25,488 nucleotides of DNA from a virus, in the IMG/VR virus record IMGVR_UViG_3300047284_000486, positions 1-25,488 of that record, one strand, 5' to 3'. The notes under the pieces are model-generated. The model was not told the origin of the DNA. It worked only from the letters and a program-made list of their open reading frames with translations, and did no database searches. Both the position numbers and the translations under genes were made by a program. Positions 7,598-16,300 of this stretch are shown piece after piece (within the stretch, counting starts at the first letter, position 1; each line of letters opens with the position of its first letter).

Positions 7598-7825
7598 ATG
7601 AACGGTTCTAAACCAGCACACGCAATGTACGGCAAACCCGTCGATGGATACCGGCAGGCTGCACAAAGCCTCGCTGGTGCACGCTTACAGGCTGGTGGGG
7701 GTGAATACACGGGTCGCAACCGCTGCGTAGCGGATGGCGACACCTGCGAAGGTCCGAAAGCAAAGGGCACGCAGTACTGCATTGGGCATCTGCGTAAGGC
7801 TGCCAAAGGCGGTGATGTTGAATGA
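7598..7825 (+). CDS. Small Cys/His protein (75 aa), unknown function
   Basis: The product (MNGSKPAHAMYG start) has a C-terminal Cys/His set: RCVADGDTCEG then AKGTQYCIGHLRK, giving C-x6-C-x9-C-x2-H spacing that could bind one zinc. The short family ending in YC-GHLR is something I associate with phage head genes, but I cannot name it. The ATG at 7598 follows TAAGGGTG with very short spacing; GTG at 7595 or the ATG at 7628 are alternatives. It overlaps the adaptor gene by four bases (ATGA), which ties it to the connector module. Confidence 0.55.
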   Translation: MNGSKPAHAMYGKPVDGYRQAAQSLAGARLQAGGGEYTGRNRCVADGDTCEGPKAKGTQYCIGHLRKAAKGGDVE

Positions 7826-8511
7826 ATCTTGCTGACGTGCGCACGATGGTGCGCGACATTTCTGACTTGGACACGGTGGACCTGCCGAACAGTCTGCTGG
7901 ACACGTTCGTAAAAGAGGCGTTTCAACGCATTATTGCTTTGGAACGCCGATGGCCGTTTTACCAAGAAACGTACACATTGAACACGGTTGCCAATCAGCG
8001 TCCGTATTCGATTGCGTCAATTGGGGATATTCGCGAAATCATCTCAATTGTGGAGACCACAGCATCAGGCAACCGTTTCACTGAGATTGCTTACGATGAT
8101 GCCGAAGAGGTGTGGCTCGGCAACACGGATGTTGCGAGCCGACCGTACTTCTGGGCTGTGTGGGATGGACAGATTCACTTGTATCCGAAGCCTGATGGCG
8201 TGTATCCGCTGACTGTCCGCGCTTATCGCAACCCGTCGTACACATGGTTGACGAATACGGCTACTGAGATTGATGCAGATAACTGGTTTCACATCCTGTT
8301 GGCGTACTATGCGCTTGCGCGCGTGTATCAGCGTCAAGAGGATAACGAGATGGCGATGATGTATCAGCGTTCGTTTGAAGAGGGTGTGGCGATGGCTCGC
8401 CGCGATTTGATGAAGCCGCGGTCGCATCGACCGCTGCTTCTCTCTGGCGGCAAGAAGTATCCGACGATGCGTAGATGGTTGCAGACGCTGGGGGCGACGC
8501 TTGGCTCATGA
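7822..8511 (+). CDS. Head-tail adaptor (connector) protein
   Basis: The 229-residue product opens with DVRTMVRDISDLDTVDLPNS, LLDTFVKEAFQRIIALERRW and PFYQETYTL. This is the helical N-terminal pattern (VRD-then-acidic loop-then-long helix-then-RRWPF) seen in phage adaptor proteins of the SU10 adaptor / podovirus connector type. A beta-rich middle follows (IGDIREIISIVET, WDGQIHLYPKP), and then C-terminal helices (WFHILLAYYALARVYQRQ). It would dock under the portal and link the head to the nozzle. It couples through four-base overlaps to both neighbours, with the nozzle-like gene next, as expected for this module. The family name is from pattern memory. Confidence 0.75.
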   Translation: MNLADVRTMVRDISDLDTVDLPNSLLDTFVKEAFQRIIALERRWPFYQETYTLNTVANQRPYSIASIGDIREIISIVETTASGNRFTEIAYDDAEEVWLGNTDVASRPYFWAVWDGQIHLYPKPDGVYPLTVRAYRNPSYTWLTNTATEIDADNWFHILLAYYALARVYQRQEDNEMAMMYQRSFEEGVAMARRDLMKPRSHRPLLLSGGKKYPTMRRWLQTLGATLGS

Positions 8512-10118
8512 GCAGATTGCTGGCTGACCGATACGACGATTTTACGGGCGGGTTGAACCTGCGTGCCGACCAGTTTCAGTTGGCGAAGAACGAGTCGCCT
8601 GACATGTTGAATGTGGAGATTGACCCTCGTGGTGGGGTGTTTAGTCGTGGTGGGATGCACAGGTTGAATACGACTGCTGTGGCTGGGACGTGGGACCCGC
8701 AGCGTCTGTATGCGTTTTATGGTGATTCGTCGCGTTTGATGTTGGCTAATTCAACGAACGTGTTTTGGTCTTCGGGTGGCGATTTTACGAAGTTGGAGTA
8801 TTCGTCTGGTAATGCTGTGGCTTCTGCTTCTTCTCATGGTGCGTGCATGTATGCGTGGGGTGACACGCTGTATATCACGACTGGTGCTGCTTCAGGCAAA
8901 GTTGGCTACAGGTGGAAGACTGGTGACGCTTACGCTACGGCGTTGACAGCAAACGGTCCTGTTTGGCAACCGTACAACAACCCTGTTGGGAACCATTTCC
9001 CGAGGGCTGAGCATGTGATTACGCATGCCAACAAGTTGTTTGTGGCGCACACGTATGAGGATGGTGTGGCGTATCCAAACAGGTTGCGTTGGTCGCATGA
9101 GGGTTTGCCGGGTGACTGGATGGCTGACGATTACGTTGATTTCAACGGTGGCGGTTTAGGTATTAGGTCTCTTGCGATTGTTGCTGGTCAACTTGTGGTG
9201 TTCAAACCGAACGGCATCTATCTGCTTGTCGGTAACTCGTCGGACAACTTTCAGGTTGTGGAGTTGTCGGTGAATCTCGGTACGAACAATCATCACAGCA
9301 TGGCGCAGTCTGAGGATGGCGTGTATTTCTATTCGAATCCCGAGGGTGTGTTCTTTTATGATGGCACCAAGATTGTGGATGTGTTTGAGCCGCTTCGCCC
9401 ACTTGTGGACGAGCGGCTTTTGTCCACTGCTTCCACCGAGCCGTATTCGGTGTCGTGGATTGGTCGCCGTGCGTGGATTGCGTTGCCGTACGACCCGGAC
9501 AATACGGTGACTCAGCCGACACGGAACTATGTGTTTGACCCGTCTATCGGTTCGCGTGGTGCGTACACACAGTTCGCCACCCACGACGGTTACGGCGTGG
9601 TTGGTGGTTGCGACTGGACTGATGACAACGGTACTAACTATCGTGTTGCGTGTCATCCAACTCAGGCGCGCGTGTTGAAGGTTGATTTGTATGAAGAGGA
9701 GTTGGACAACATTTCTGGTACGGCAACCATTTTCAGTTCGTATTATCGCACCGGTTGGGTTGACGGGAACACGTATGCGCAGAAGAAAGTGTTTCGTCGC
9801 CCAGACATCGTTTTCAAGCAGGTTGATACGCAGCGTCTTGTGAATGTGAAGGTGTACCACAACTATGAGGAGGCGTCTGGTAACGAGCGTAAACAGTTTG
9901 ATGTTGTGTTGTCTGGTACGGGTACGGGCGCGTATTGGGGCACAGGTTTGTGGGGGACTGGTTTGTGGGGCGTGTCGTCTGAGGGTGTGAGTGTGAAACC
10001 GGGTCGCAATCTTGGTTTGGCTCGCAGTGTGCAGTTGCTGTTCACTGGTCCAACGAACGGCGGTTGGGGGATTGATTCAATTACCTACAAGTACAACAAT
10101 CGAAAGGTGAGTGGCTGA
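8508..10118 (+). CDS. Tail nozzle / tail tubular protein B-like
   Basis: I chose the ATG at 8508, which overlaps the adaptor stop as ATGA; an in-frame ATG at 8475 lies inside the adaptor gene. The 536-residue product begins with YDDFTGGLNLRADQF, then SPDMLNVEIDPRGGVFSRGG, a signature opening of podovirus nozzle proteins. Many beta-rich repeats follow (LYAFYGDSSRLMLAN, LYITTGAAS, LVVFKPNGIYLLVG, GVYFYSNPEGVFFYDG), as expected for a beta-propeller-like nozzle. Near the C-terminus is a WGTGLWGTGLWG repeat at about residues 480-492. It would cap the adaptor ring and form the exit channel. Gene order supports this. Confidence 0.75.
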   Translation: MSRLLADRYDDFTGGLNLRADQFQLAKNESPDMLNVEIDPRGGVFSRGGMHRLNTTAVAGTWDPQRLYAFYGDSSRLMLANSTNVFWSSGGDFTKLEYSSGNAVASASSHGACMYAWGDTLYITTGAASGKVGYRWKTGDAYATALTANGPVWQPYNNPVGNHFPRAEHVITHANKLFVAHTYEDGVAYPNRLRWSHEGLPGDWMADDYVDFNGGGLGIRSLAIVAGQLVVFKPNGIYLLVGNSSDNFQVVELSVNLGTNNHHSMAQSEDGVYFYSNPEGVFFYDGTKIVDVFEPLRPLVDERLLSTASTEPYSVSWIGRRAWIALPYDPDNTVTQPTRNYVFDPSIGSRGAYTQFATHDGYGVVGGCDWTDDNGTNYRVACHPTQARVLKVDLYEEELDNISGTATIFSSYYRTGWVDGNTYAQKKVFRRPDIVFKQVDTQRLVNVKVYHNYEEASGNERKQFDVVLSGTGTGAYWGTGLWGTGLWGVSSEGVSVKPGRNLGLARSVQLLFTGPTNGGWGIDSITYKYNNRKVSG

Positions 10119-10396
10119 TGCCTCTGTCTATTTCTTACGTTTTTACTTCGGGCACGGTTATCGAGGCTTCGGAGATGAACAGCAATTTCACGGGTGTGAA
10201 GAACTTTGTGGACGGGTTAGCGACTGGTGCCAACATTGATGCTGGTGCGATTACGGCAGCAAAGATTGGTACTGCCGCTGTTGAGACAGCAAAGATTGCT
10301 GATGGTGCTGTGACTGCAGCGAAGTTGGCTCCCGGTGCTGGTGGCGGCAGTGGTGATAGTGACCAAATTGTTTTGGGTGTGCAGGTGTTCGGATGA
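10118..10396 (+). CDS. Short fibre-repeat protein
   Basis: The 92-residue product starts LSISYVFTSGTVIEASEMNS and then has repeats of about ten residues (DAGAITAAKIGTAAVETAKI, then ADGAVTAAKLAPG), typical of phage fibre or spike shafts that trimerise. It ends in a glycine-rich linker and QIVLGVQVFG. The length is much shorter than a full fibre, so it is probably a fibre base, an adaptor shaft or a small needle-like part. The start overlaps the nozzle stop by one base and the end overlaps the next gene by four. No receptor domain is visible. Confidence 0.6.
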   Translation: MPLSISYVFTSGTVIEASEMNSNFTGVKNFVDGLATGANIDAGAITAAKIGTAAVETAKIADGAVTAAKLAPGAGGGSGDSDQIVLGVQVFG

Positions 10397-10569
10397 GAAC
10401 ACCGTGGTCGTCGCCCATCATCAACACGTTGACGACGGATGATGCTGCTCGTTTGCAGCAGATTTTTATGTCGCTGTCGAAGGAGTTGGCGGAGATGCGG
10501 CGTGAGGTTGACGAGTTGAGGCGTGCAATGGGAAATATGAGTGCGGGGTCTTATGGCGTACGACCCTAG
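10393..10569 (+). CDS. 58-aa coiled-coil protein
   Basis: A short open frame opens with ATG at 10393, overlapping the preceding stop as ATGA, and stops at TAG 10567-10569. The product begins MRTPWSSPIINTLTTDDAAR and continues with a heptad-like helix (LQQIFMSLSKELAEMRREVD, then ELRRAM). Without this gene there would be a gap of about 150 bases in an otherwise gapless block, and the four-base overlap is the coupling used throughout. It overlaps the next gene by 17 bases if that gene starts at 10553. The role is unknown; oligomerising partner of the fibre-repeat protein is a guess. Confidence 0.7.
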   Translation: MRTPWSSPIINTLTTDDAARLQQIFMSLSKELAEMRREVDELRRAMGNMSAGSYGVRP

Positions 10570-10987
10570 TATTTACGAGGCTCGTCGTCGTCAGGCGACT
10601 GAAGGCTATTCTGCCACGGCTGCAGCGAATCAGTATTCGCGCACTCTCGCCCAGCAGCGTGGCGCACGCCAGCGGATGCAGGCGTTGCGTCAGTATGAGA
10701 CTGCACAACCGCAGTTGGTTCGCGGGTATTCGCAGAGGAATCTTGTGTCGCCTTCGGTTCGTAGCGGTTTGTTTAGCCGTGCGATGCAGGAGTTTGGTTC
10801 TGAGCGTGCACGTGGGTTGTCGGAGTTTGATTTGGGTCAGGCTGAACAGATGAGGGGGTTTGATTTGGAGGATGCCCGTTTGTTGCAGCAGTATCGTGCT
10901 GCGCTTGGGGATTTGGAGGCTGAGAAAGCAAGAGAGATAGCGGACGCTGCGAGGCAGTTGTTTGCGTTTAGAGCAGGAGCAGCATAA
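10553..10987 (+). CDS. Helical virion-type protein, unknown function (144 aa)
   Basis: The product (MAYDPSIYEARRRQATEGYS) is rich in Ala, Gln, Arg and Glu and predicted helical throughout. A central NLVSPSVRSGLFSRAMQEFG segment is flanked by long charged helices (DLEAEKAREIADAARQLFAF). I chose ATG 10553 over an in-frame GTG at 10541. It is the first of four consecutive genes for helical proteins that end with the giant gene, the arrangement of internal (ejection) proteins in podoviruses. I do not recognise the family. It overlaps the next gene by one base. Confidence 0.55.
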   Translation: MAYDPSIYEARRRQATEGYSATAAANQYSRTLAQQRGARQRMQALRQYETAQPQLVRGYSQRNLVSPSVRSGLFSRAMQEFGSERARGLSEFDLGQAEQMRGFDLEDARLLQQYRAALGDLEAEKAREIADAARQLFAFRAGAA

Positions 10988-12120
10988 TGGCACCACGTGG
11001 AATAAGCAAATATGACCCGCGCGACCCAGAAGCATCTCGCATTGCTTTGGGTTTGCGCGCGGCTGGAATGGGTTCTGGCAACACAACCAGTCAGGTTAGA
11101 CAAACCGTTGACCCGAATGAGTCTTACAAAAAATCCATAGAACAAGCCTCTGATTATCAGGTTTCACAAGCAATGAAAAACTATGAAGCAATGATGTCAA
11201 ACTTTTTGAAAGGCTTTTCTGGTGGCGGAACTGCCGCGAATGCAGACGATTTGTTGGCTAAAAGAAAATATGAAGACGAACTAGCCAAAGAGCGTCGCTC
11301 GATTGATGCGTACCGAAACATGCTTTCTAGTGGCGGATATCGCAGCGGAATGGACACGCTTCTTGGGATGATTGGCACCGAGGGTGGGCGCCAAACTGGA
11401 GAGGTAAACAAGGCATACAACGATGCTTTGGCAAATATCGCTGCCGGGTACGGTCAGGCGCAGCAAACTACGGATGTTGGGTTCAATACGTTGAATCAGT
11501 TTTTGCGTCAGAACCCGAATAATCCGTATGCCAATGTGCAGGTGTCCGCTGGTGCGGCACCTGATGCGATGGAGCAGATTCTGTCTGCGTATGGTGTGTC
11601 GGCTGACCCTGTGCGTGCACAGGTTTCTGCCGAGCAGGCTGCAGCCCAGCAGGGTGCTGCTGGATTCCAGAATCTATTGGATGTGTTGGGTGCTTCGGCT
11701 CAGCAGTCTGATTTGTCGCGGTTGGCTGAGTCACAAATGGCGCAACGTTTGGCTGGCGAGTCTCTTGCTGGTCAACAGGCTGGTTTGCGTGCGCAGGCTT
11801 CGCGTGCGCAGGCTGATGCTTTGTCTGCGATTCAGGCTCAGTTGGCTCAAGCCCGTCTTGAGCAGGAGGCTAATGCTGTTGCTCGTCGTCAAAGCATTGA
11901 GGATGCGATTGTGGCTGCGGGTGGACAGTTGCCCGTTCCGGCAGCGGCTGCAGCAGCAAGCCCAGCGGCAACCCCAGCGGCAACCCCAGCGGTTGCTGCG
12001 CCTGCCGTCACACAGATTGGTTCGCCGGGTGTCAAGGGCGGTACGCCCGACTATTTGCGTGTTATTGCTGAGCAGATGGCGCGACCACAGGAACCGAAGA
12101 AAAAGAAGAAAAAGAAGTAG
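10987..12120 (+). CDS. Ala/Gln-rich internal virion protein candidate with poly-Lys tail
   Basis: The 377-residue product is mostly helical. Residues 1-60 contain KYDPRDPEASRIALGLRAAG, the middle has long helices, and about residues 218-310 are a dense Ala/Gln/Arg coiled-coil region (SLAGQQAGLRAQASRAQADA). Near the C-terminus are Pro/Ala/Thr repeats (SPAATPAATPAVAAPAV), a short folded-looking part (GTPDYLRVIAEQMARP) and a final PKKKKKKK run. A basic tail like this could hold DNA or the inner membrane. A TAATG stop-start overlap and a CAGGAG ribosome site give a clear start. The role as a DNA-ejection or core protein is inferred from neighbours and composition; no enzyme motif is visible. Confidence 0.5.
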   Translation: MAPRGISKYDPRDPEASRIALGLRAAGMGSGNTTSQVRQTVDPNESYKKSIEQASDYQVSQAMKNYEAMMSNFLKGFSGGGTAANADDLLAKRKYEDELAKERRSIDAYRNMLSSGGYRSGMDTLLGMIGTEGGRQTGEVNKAYNDALANIAAGYGQAQQTTDVGFNTLNQFLRQNPNNPYANVQVSAGAAPDAMEQILSAYGVSADPVRAQVSAEQAAAQQGAAGFQNLLDVLGASAQQSDLSRLAESQMAQRLAGESLAGQQAGLRAQASRAQADALSAIQAQLAQARLEQEANAVARRQSIEDAIVAAGGQLPVPAAAAAASPAATPAATPAVAAPAVTQIGSPGVKGGTPDYLRVIAEQMARPQEPKKKKKKK

Positions 12121-12141
12121 CGAAAGGCTCTTTGGGTAGAG

Positions 12142-13332
12142 ATGGCTGACGGGCAGATAAACCCATACGACTTCTTGTCGCTTGTTGCAGCCCAATCTGC
12201 TGCCCAAAAAAATCCGACCCAAAGCGGCATCAATCGTCTATTCATGCCAGAAATTGGGGTACTGACGGGCACATTCTACGGTGACACTGGCGGTGTTTCG
12301 CAGCAGCAGGAAGCCGCAACGATGCTGCAGTTGGCTCCCGATATTCTCCGAATCTCAAACATTGCTCAAAGCAACCCAGATGATATTCGTGCGCAGATTG
12401 CGCGCAAGATTGTGTACGAAAAACAACCCGTGTGGGAAGTAAAGCGTCTTATTCAGAAGTATGTTTTGGATGCGTCTGCTGCGGGTGAGGATATTGATAC
12501 GGCTGCGACATCAACGGAGTTGATGGCTTTTGCTGACAAGATTCAGAATCAAAGCGATGCTCTTGATGCAAGTTATGCGAAGGCTTCCATCACCAAAGGC
12601 AATGATGTTTTTTCGCAGGCTGGTTTGCCTTCGCCGCAGGAAAGGTTTTCGCCAGACCAGTTGTTGCCCGAGTTTTTTGCAAAATATGCGACTGGAACTC
12701 AGGAGCGCCAAAGCAAACTTGATGCCCTAAAACGTAATCAATCGGCTCGTTCTGCTGCCGTAAAGTTTTTGGGCGACCAGTCGGGAACAGTTGATGTTCG
12801 TTCTGCTGAGTTGCCAAAGTATGAAACGCCGGGATATTTTGATTCGGACCGCAGAACAAAAGAGGGTTTGAAGTCAACATCGCAAGAAATTGAACGTTTG
12901 CAAAGCGATTATCAAAAGGCTTTGGCTGATTTGAACCGCGTAACAAAATCGTATAAGCCGCTTTCGAAGGGAAGCATGACCCAGCAGCAGGCTATTGCCG
13001 CCGCCCAGAAACGTGTTGATGCAACAAAGAAGTTGTTTGATGACAGGTTTGCTGCAGCCAAAGAACGAGGAATGTACAGCCCAGCAAAAATGGCTCAAAC
13101 CGGTGCACAGGATGTTGAAACAATTCGTTTCAAGGAAATTGCTAGTCGGGCAGCAGCCAGACCAGACACAAGTGCGGAGCGTTTGGATTTGGTCAAGCGA
13201 CAGAAGTATGAAGACGATGTGGCCGCTGCGGTTGCCCGAAAGATTTCGGAACAAGCAACTTCTATTGGTTATACGCCATTGATTCAGGCTTTGATGACTC
13301 GTGCAAATTTTGTTGGTTTGGGCGGTAGTTGA
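12142..13332 (+). CDS. Helical internal virion protein candidate (396 aa)
   Basis: The product begins MADGQINPYDFLSLVAAQSA and has an early beta/loop region (MPEIGVLTGTFYGDTGGVS), then long helices with coiled-coil character (TSQEIERLQSDYQKALADLN and neighbours). It ends in IGYTPLIQALMTRANFVGLG. There is no transmembrane segment or catalytic motif that I can recognise. It is the last gene before the giant one and overlaps it by three bases (TGATG), which suggests translational coupling and a shared complex. A 21-base gap separates it from the poly-Lys gene, with no strong ribosome site visible there. Confidence 0.5.
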   Translation: MADGQINPYDFLSLVAAQSAAQKNPTQSGINRLFMPEIGVLTGTFYGDTGGVSQQQEAATMLQLAPDILRISNIAQSNPDDIRAQIARKIVYEKQPVWEVKRLIQKYVLDASAAGEDIDTAATSTELMAFADKIQNQSDALDASYAKASITKGNDVFSQAGLPSPQERFSPDQLLPEFFAKYATGTQERQSKLDALKRNQSARSAAVKFLGDQSGTVDVRSAELPKYETPGYFDSDRRTKEGLKSTSQEIERLQSDYQKALADLNRVTKSYKPLSKGSMTQQQAIAAAQKRVDATKKLFDDRFAAAKERGMYSPAKMAQTGAQDVETIRFKEIASRAAARPDTSAERLDLVKRQKYEDDVAAAVARKISEQATSIGYTPLIQALMTRANFVGLGGS

Positions 13333-16300
13333 TGGCTGCCGTTGCTGGCGGTCAAAACTTTGACGAGTTGCTGAAGCGACTCGCCAAAGTAAAACCGCTT
13401 CCGGGTTCTTCCGCAGACGCATCTGGGTTTGTCACCCAGCAGATGAGTACTGGTTTGGATTTGCGTGATTCGGTAATCAACTCATTCCGAAATTCTGGTG
13501 GTTTGGATTACCAACAAATTAGAGATGTGGCTGCCGGTGGGTCTCCCGTTACTTCTGGTCCGCGTGGGTTGCTTGCTTCCACGTTGAATAGCGCACCCGC
13601 AAAGGCTGTTTTGAATGGTTTGAATACCATTGGCGTTCCGATGCGTCTTGTCAACAGCACGCTGAAGGAAGTGAAAGATGCTTTGGATAGCGACCCGAAC
13701 ACGAAAGCGGGTTGGAATGATTACTGGAAGCAAGTAAAGGACCCAACTTTCGGCTTTGGTCGAGTGGTGCCGATGAAGGGTTGGGGTGGGCGGCTTATTG
13801 GTTTTGCTGGCGATTTGATTACAGACCCAATCAACTGGCTGACTTTGGGTTCCGCTGGCGCTTTGCGCACAGCGGGTAATCTTGGGGCGCAGGGGGCTTT
13901 CCGTGCTGGTGTTCGGGAATCTTTGGAGGCATCTGGTCGTTTGAGTGCTGGCGCTGTTGGCAAAACGTCGTTGCGTGAAACTTTGGGTGTTCGCACTCTT
14001 GCCGGTGCGGATGGAAGATTTGCTTTGGCTGAAGAAGTTCGCCGTTTGGGCGGAACTGCTAGCGAAGTTGCTGGGGTTGCCGCAAGAGGAAAACTTGCCG
14101 TACCAAAAGATATTGCCGAGGTTATGGGTTTGGGCAAGTCGGGCATTTATGTTGCGGGCACAAAGGTTCGTCTGCCGGGTTCGGGTTTGCTGTCGGAGAT
14201 GACGGAAAAAACTTTGACGAAGATGCGTCTTGGTGTTTTGCGTTCTGGTGTTGGCGACATTTTGCAGCGCGCTTTTACGCGCCGCGGTGTTGCGGCAGAC
14301 ACAAAGCGGTTCAGAATGCTTCTTTCAAAAGGCATGCTGCCAGACGATGAGGTGCAACTTGCAACAATGCTGCTGAACTCGGACACAAGGTTCCGTGCTG
14401 CGGCAAACATTGCACGCGAGTCAACAAAACGCAGAGTGATTGATTACGCCGCAGACGCAGATGTGGATGCAACACGCAACACCGTGTATCGGGTCATGGA
14501 GAACCCTGATGGTGTTGTGGCATCCGAGGCTGAACGTAGGGCTGCCGAGAAGATTCGCAATTTCTTTATGACCGAGTTGGATTTTGCCAACAAGCGTTTC
14601 AAGGCAGTTGATGATGGGTATATTCCAAGAAGTTTGAACAACTTCCTTCCACACGTGTTGAGCGATGCAGCAAAAGCGGAGTTTGATAAGGCATACGCAA
14701 ATCCAGCGTTGGAACAGGTTCTGACCTATTTGAAAGTGAATCCTTTGGAGGCTCAGGGTTCGTTCAAGCACCGCTTTATTACTGCTGACCAAGAGTTCCT
14801 TGGCGTTCCCGGAAGCGTACACAAGGGGACTATTGACGGAATCAATGCGGTGACTCGTGAAAAACTTGGATTTGATTTGTTTGAAACTGACGTCATCAGA
14901 ATGATGACGAAGTATGCCGACACGATTGGTGGTGCTGCCGGAAGCGCAGAAATGATGCGACTGATGAAGGAGTCGCGTTTCCTTTTGGATGCTCGCAGGG
15001 TTGCGGCGATTGACCCGCAGTGGATGCTTGACGCAAAGAACGGTTTGGCTGTGGTGACCAAGTCGCTTCACGATGAGGGCGGGGCTTTGGTTGATTCTGT
15101 TGAGTCTGTTATTGGTCGAATGGAGAAATCGTTTGATGACGGTGCGCTTGGTCAGATGGTTGGTCGCGAAACTGCTGCTGCACAAAAAGAACTCAACGAA
15201 ATTGGCAAGGGTTTGGGTAAGCCAGTAAAGAATTTCATTGATGAGCCAATAACTTTTGTTGACTTTGAGGGCAATACGTATCGCCCAAGCGACATGAATT
15301 TGTTGTTGCGCGTTGACGCTGAGCGTCAAGCGCTGATTGACGCGGTGAACAAATTCAACCTCAAGCAGGCAGAATTTTCTGCCCTGTTTGCTCCCGATGG
15401 TGGGGGCGAGATGAACATGATTCATCAGATTCTGACATCCGAACACAAGCGGCTTACCGACGCCTTTGATGCGGCGCAAGCAAAACTATTTGCCTTGCGT
15501 CAAGGCATTGCCGAGGGCAAGGAAACCACAGAAACACTCCAAGCATTGCGTGTTCAGTCCAAGGAGGCTTTGAAGGCTGCACGTGAGGCAACGAAGAAGT
15601 ATTCTGGCACATTGCGAGATTACGAGTTTTGGGCAGATGATTTTGGCACTTGGATGCAGGAGTCGCTGAAGCGTGTTGGTCAATTGCGTGAAGACATAAC
15701 CCGCGACCCGGTCACCGGCAACATTCTGGAGAAGTCGCTTATTCCTGTGCGCGGTCGAAGTTTGGTTCCAGAAGATGTTTCTTCGGAAACAAAAGAAGTT
15801 CTCACCCGCATTATTGATGCGGAAGAACGCAAAATTCTTCCACCGGGCATGGGTTTGAACGAAAACTGGTTGAGTCAAACATTTGGAAACAATTCCGACC
15901 CAAGCCTTTCCAAACAGTTGCTTATTGAAACCGCCCCACAACTGGTTGGTCAACCGGCGCGAATCAACCAAATTACTTCGCAGTCCGTTACGCAATCGGT
16001 AATCAGGGGTCTTACATCGGCAGACAATATTGAGCAATTGTCCGATTCGTTTGGGTGGATGACAATTCGACTTCTGAAAGAAGCAGAACGTCGTGGCGGT
16101 GTTGAAGCGCGAGAAGCGTTGGCGCGACAATTGGCTGAGGGTGTTGGTGGTATCGGTCAGATGTGGCAACGTGCCAAAAAGCAGGTCGACATCCTTGACT
16201 CTGTGTACGACACGATTTCTCTTGTTGCGAGACGGAAGCCGACTGCCGCTATCAAGGAATTTGGGAAACAGGCTGTTGATGTTTCCGAACAAATTGCCGC

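Noticed and set aside
12080-12139. Possible programmed frameshift in the A-rich end of the poly-Lys gene
   Set aside because: A-rich AAAAAG runs could slip, but either shifted frame adds only a few codons before a stop and no stimulating structure is evident.
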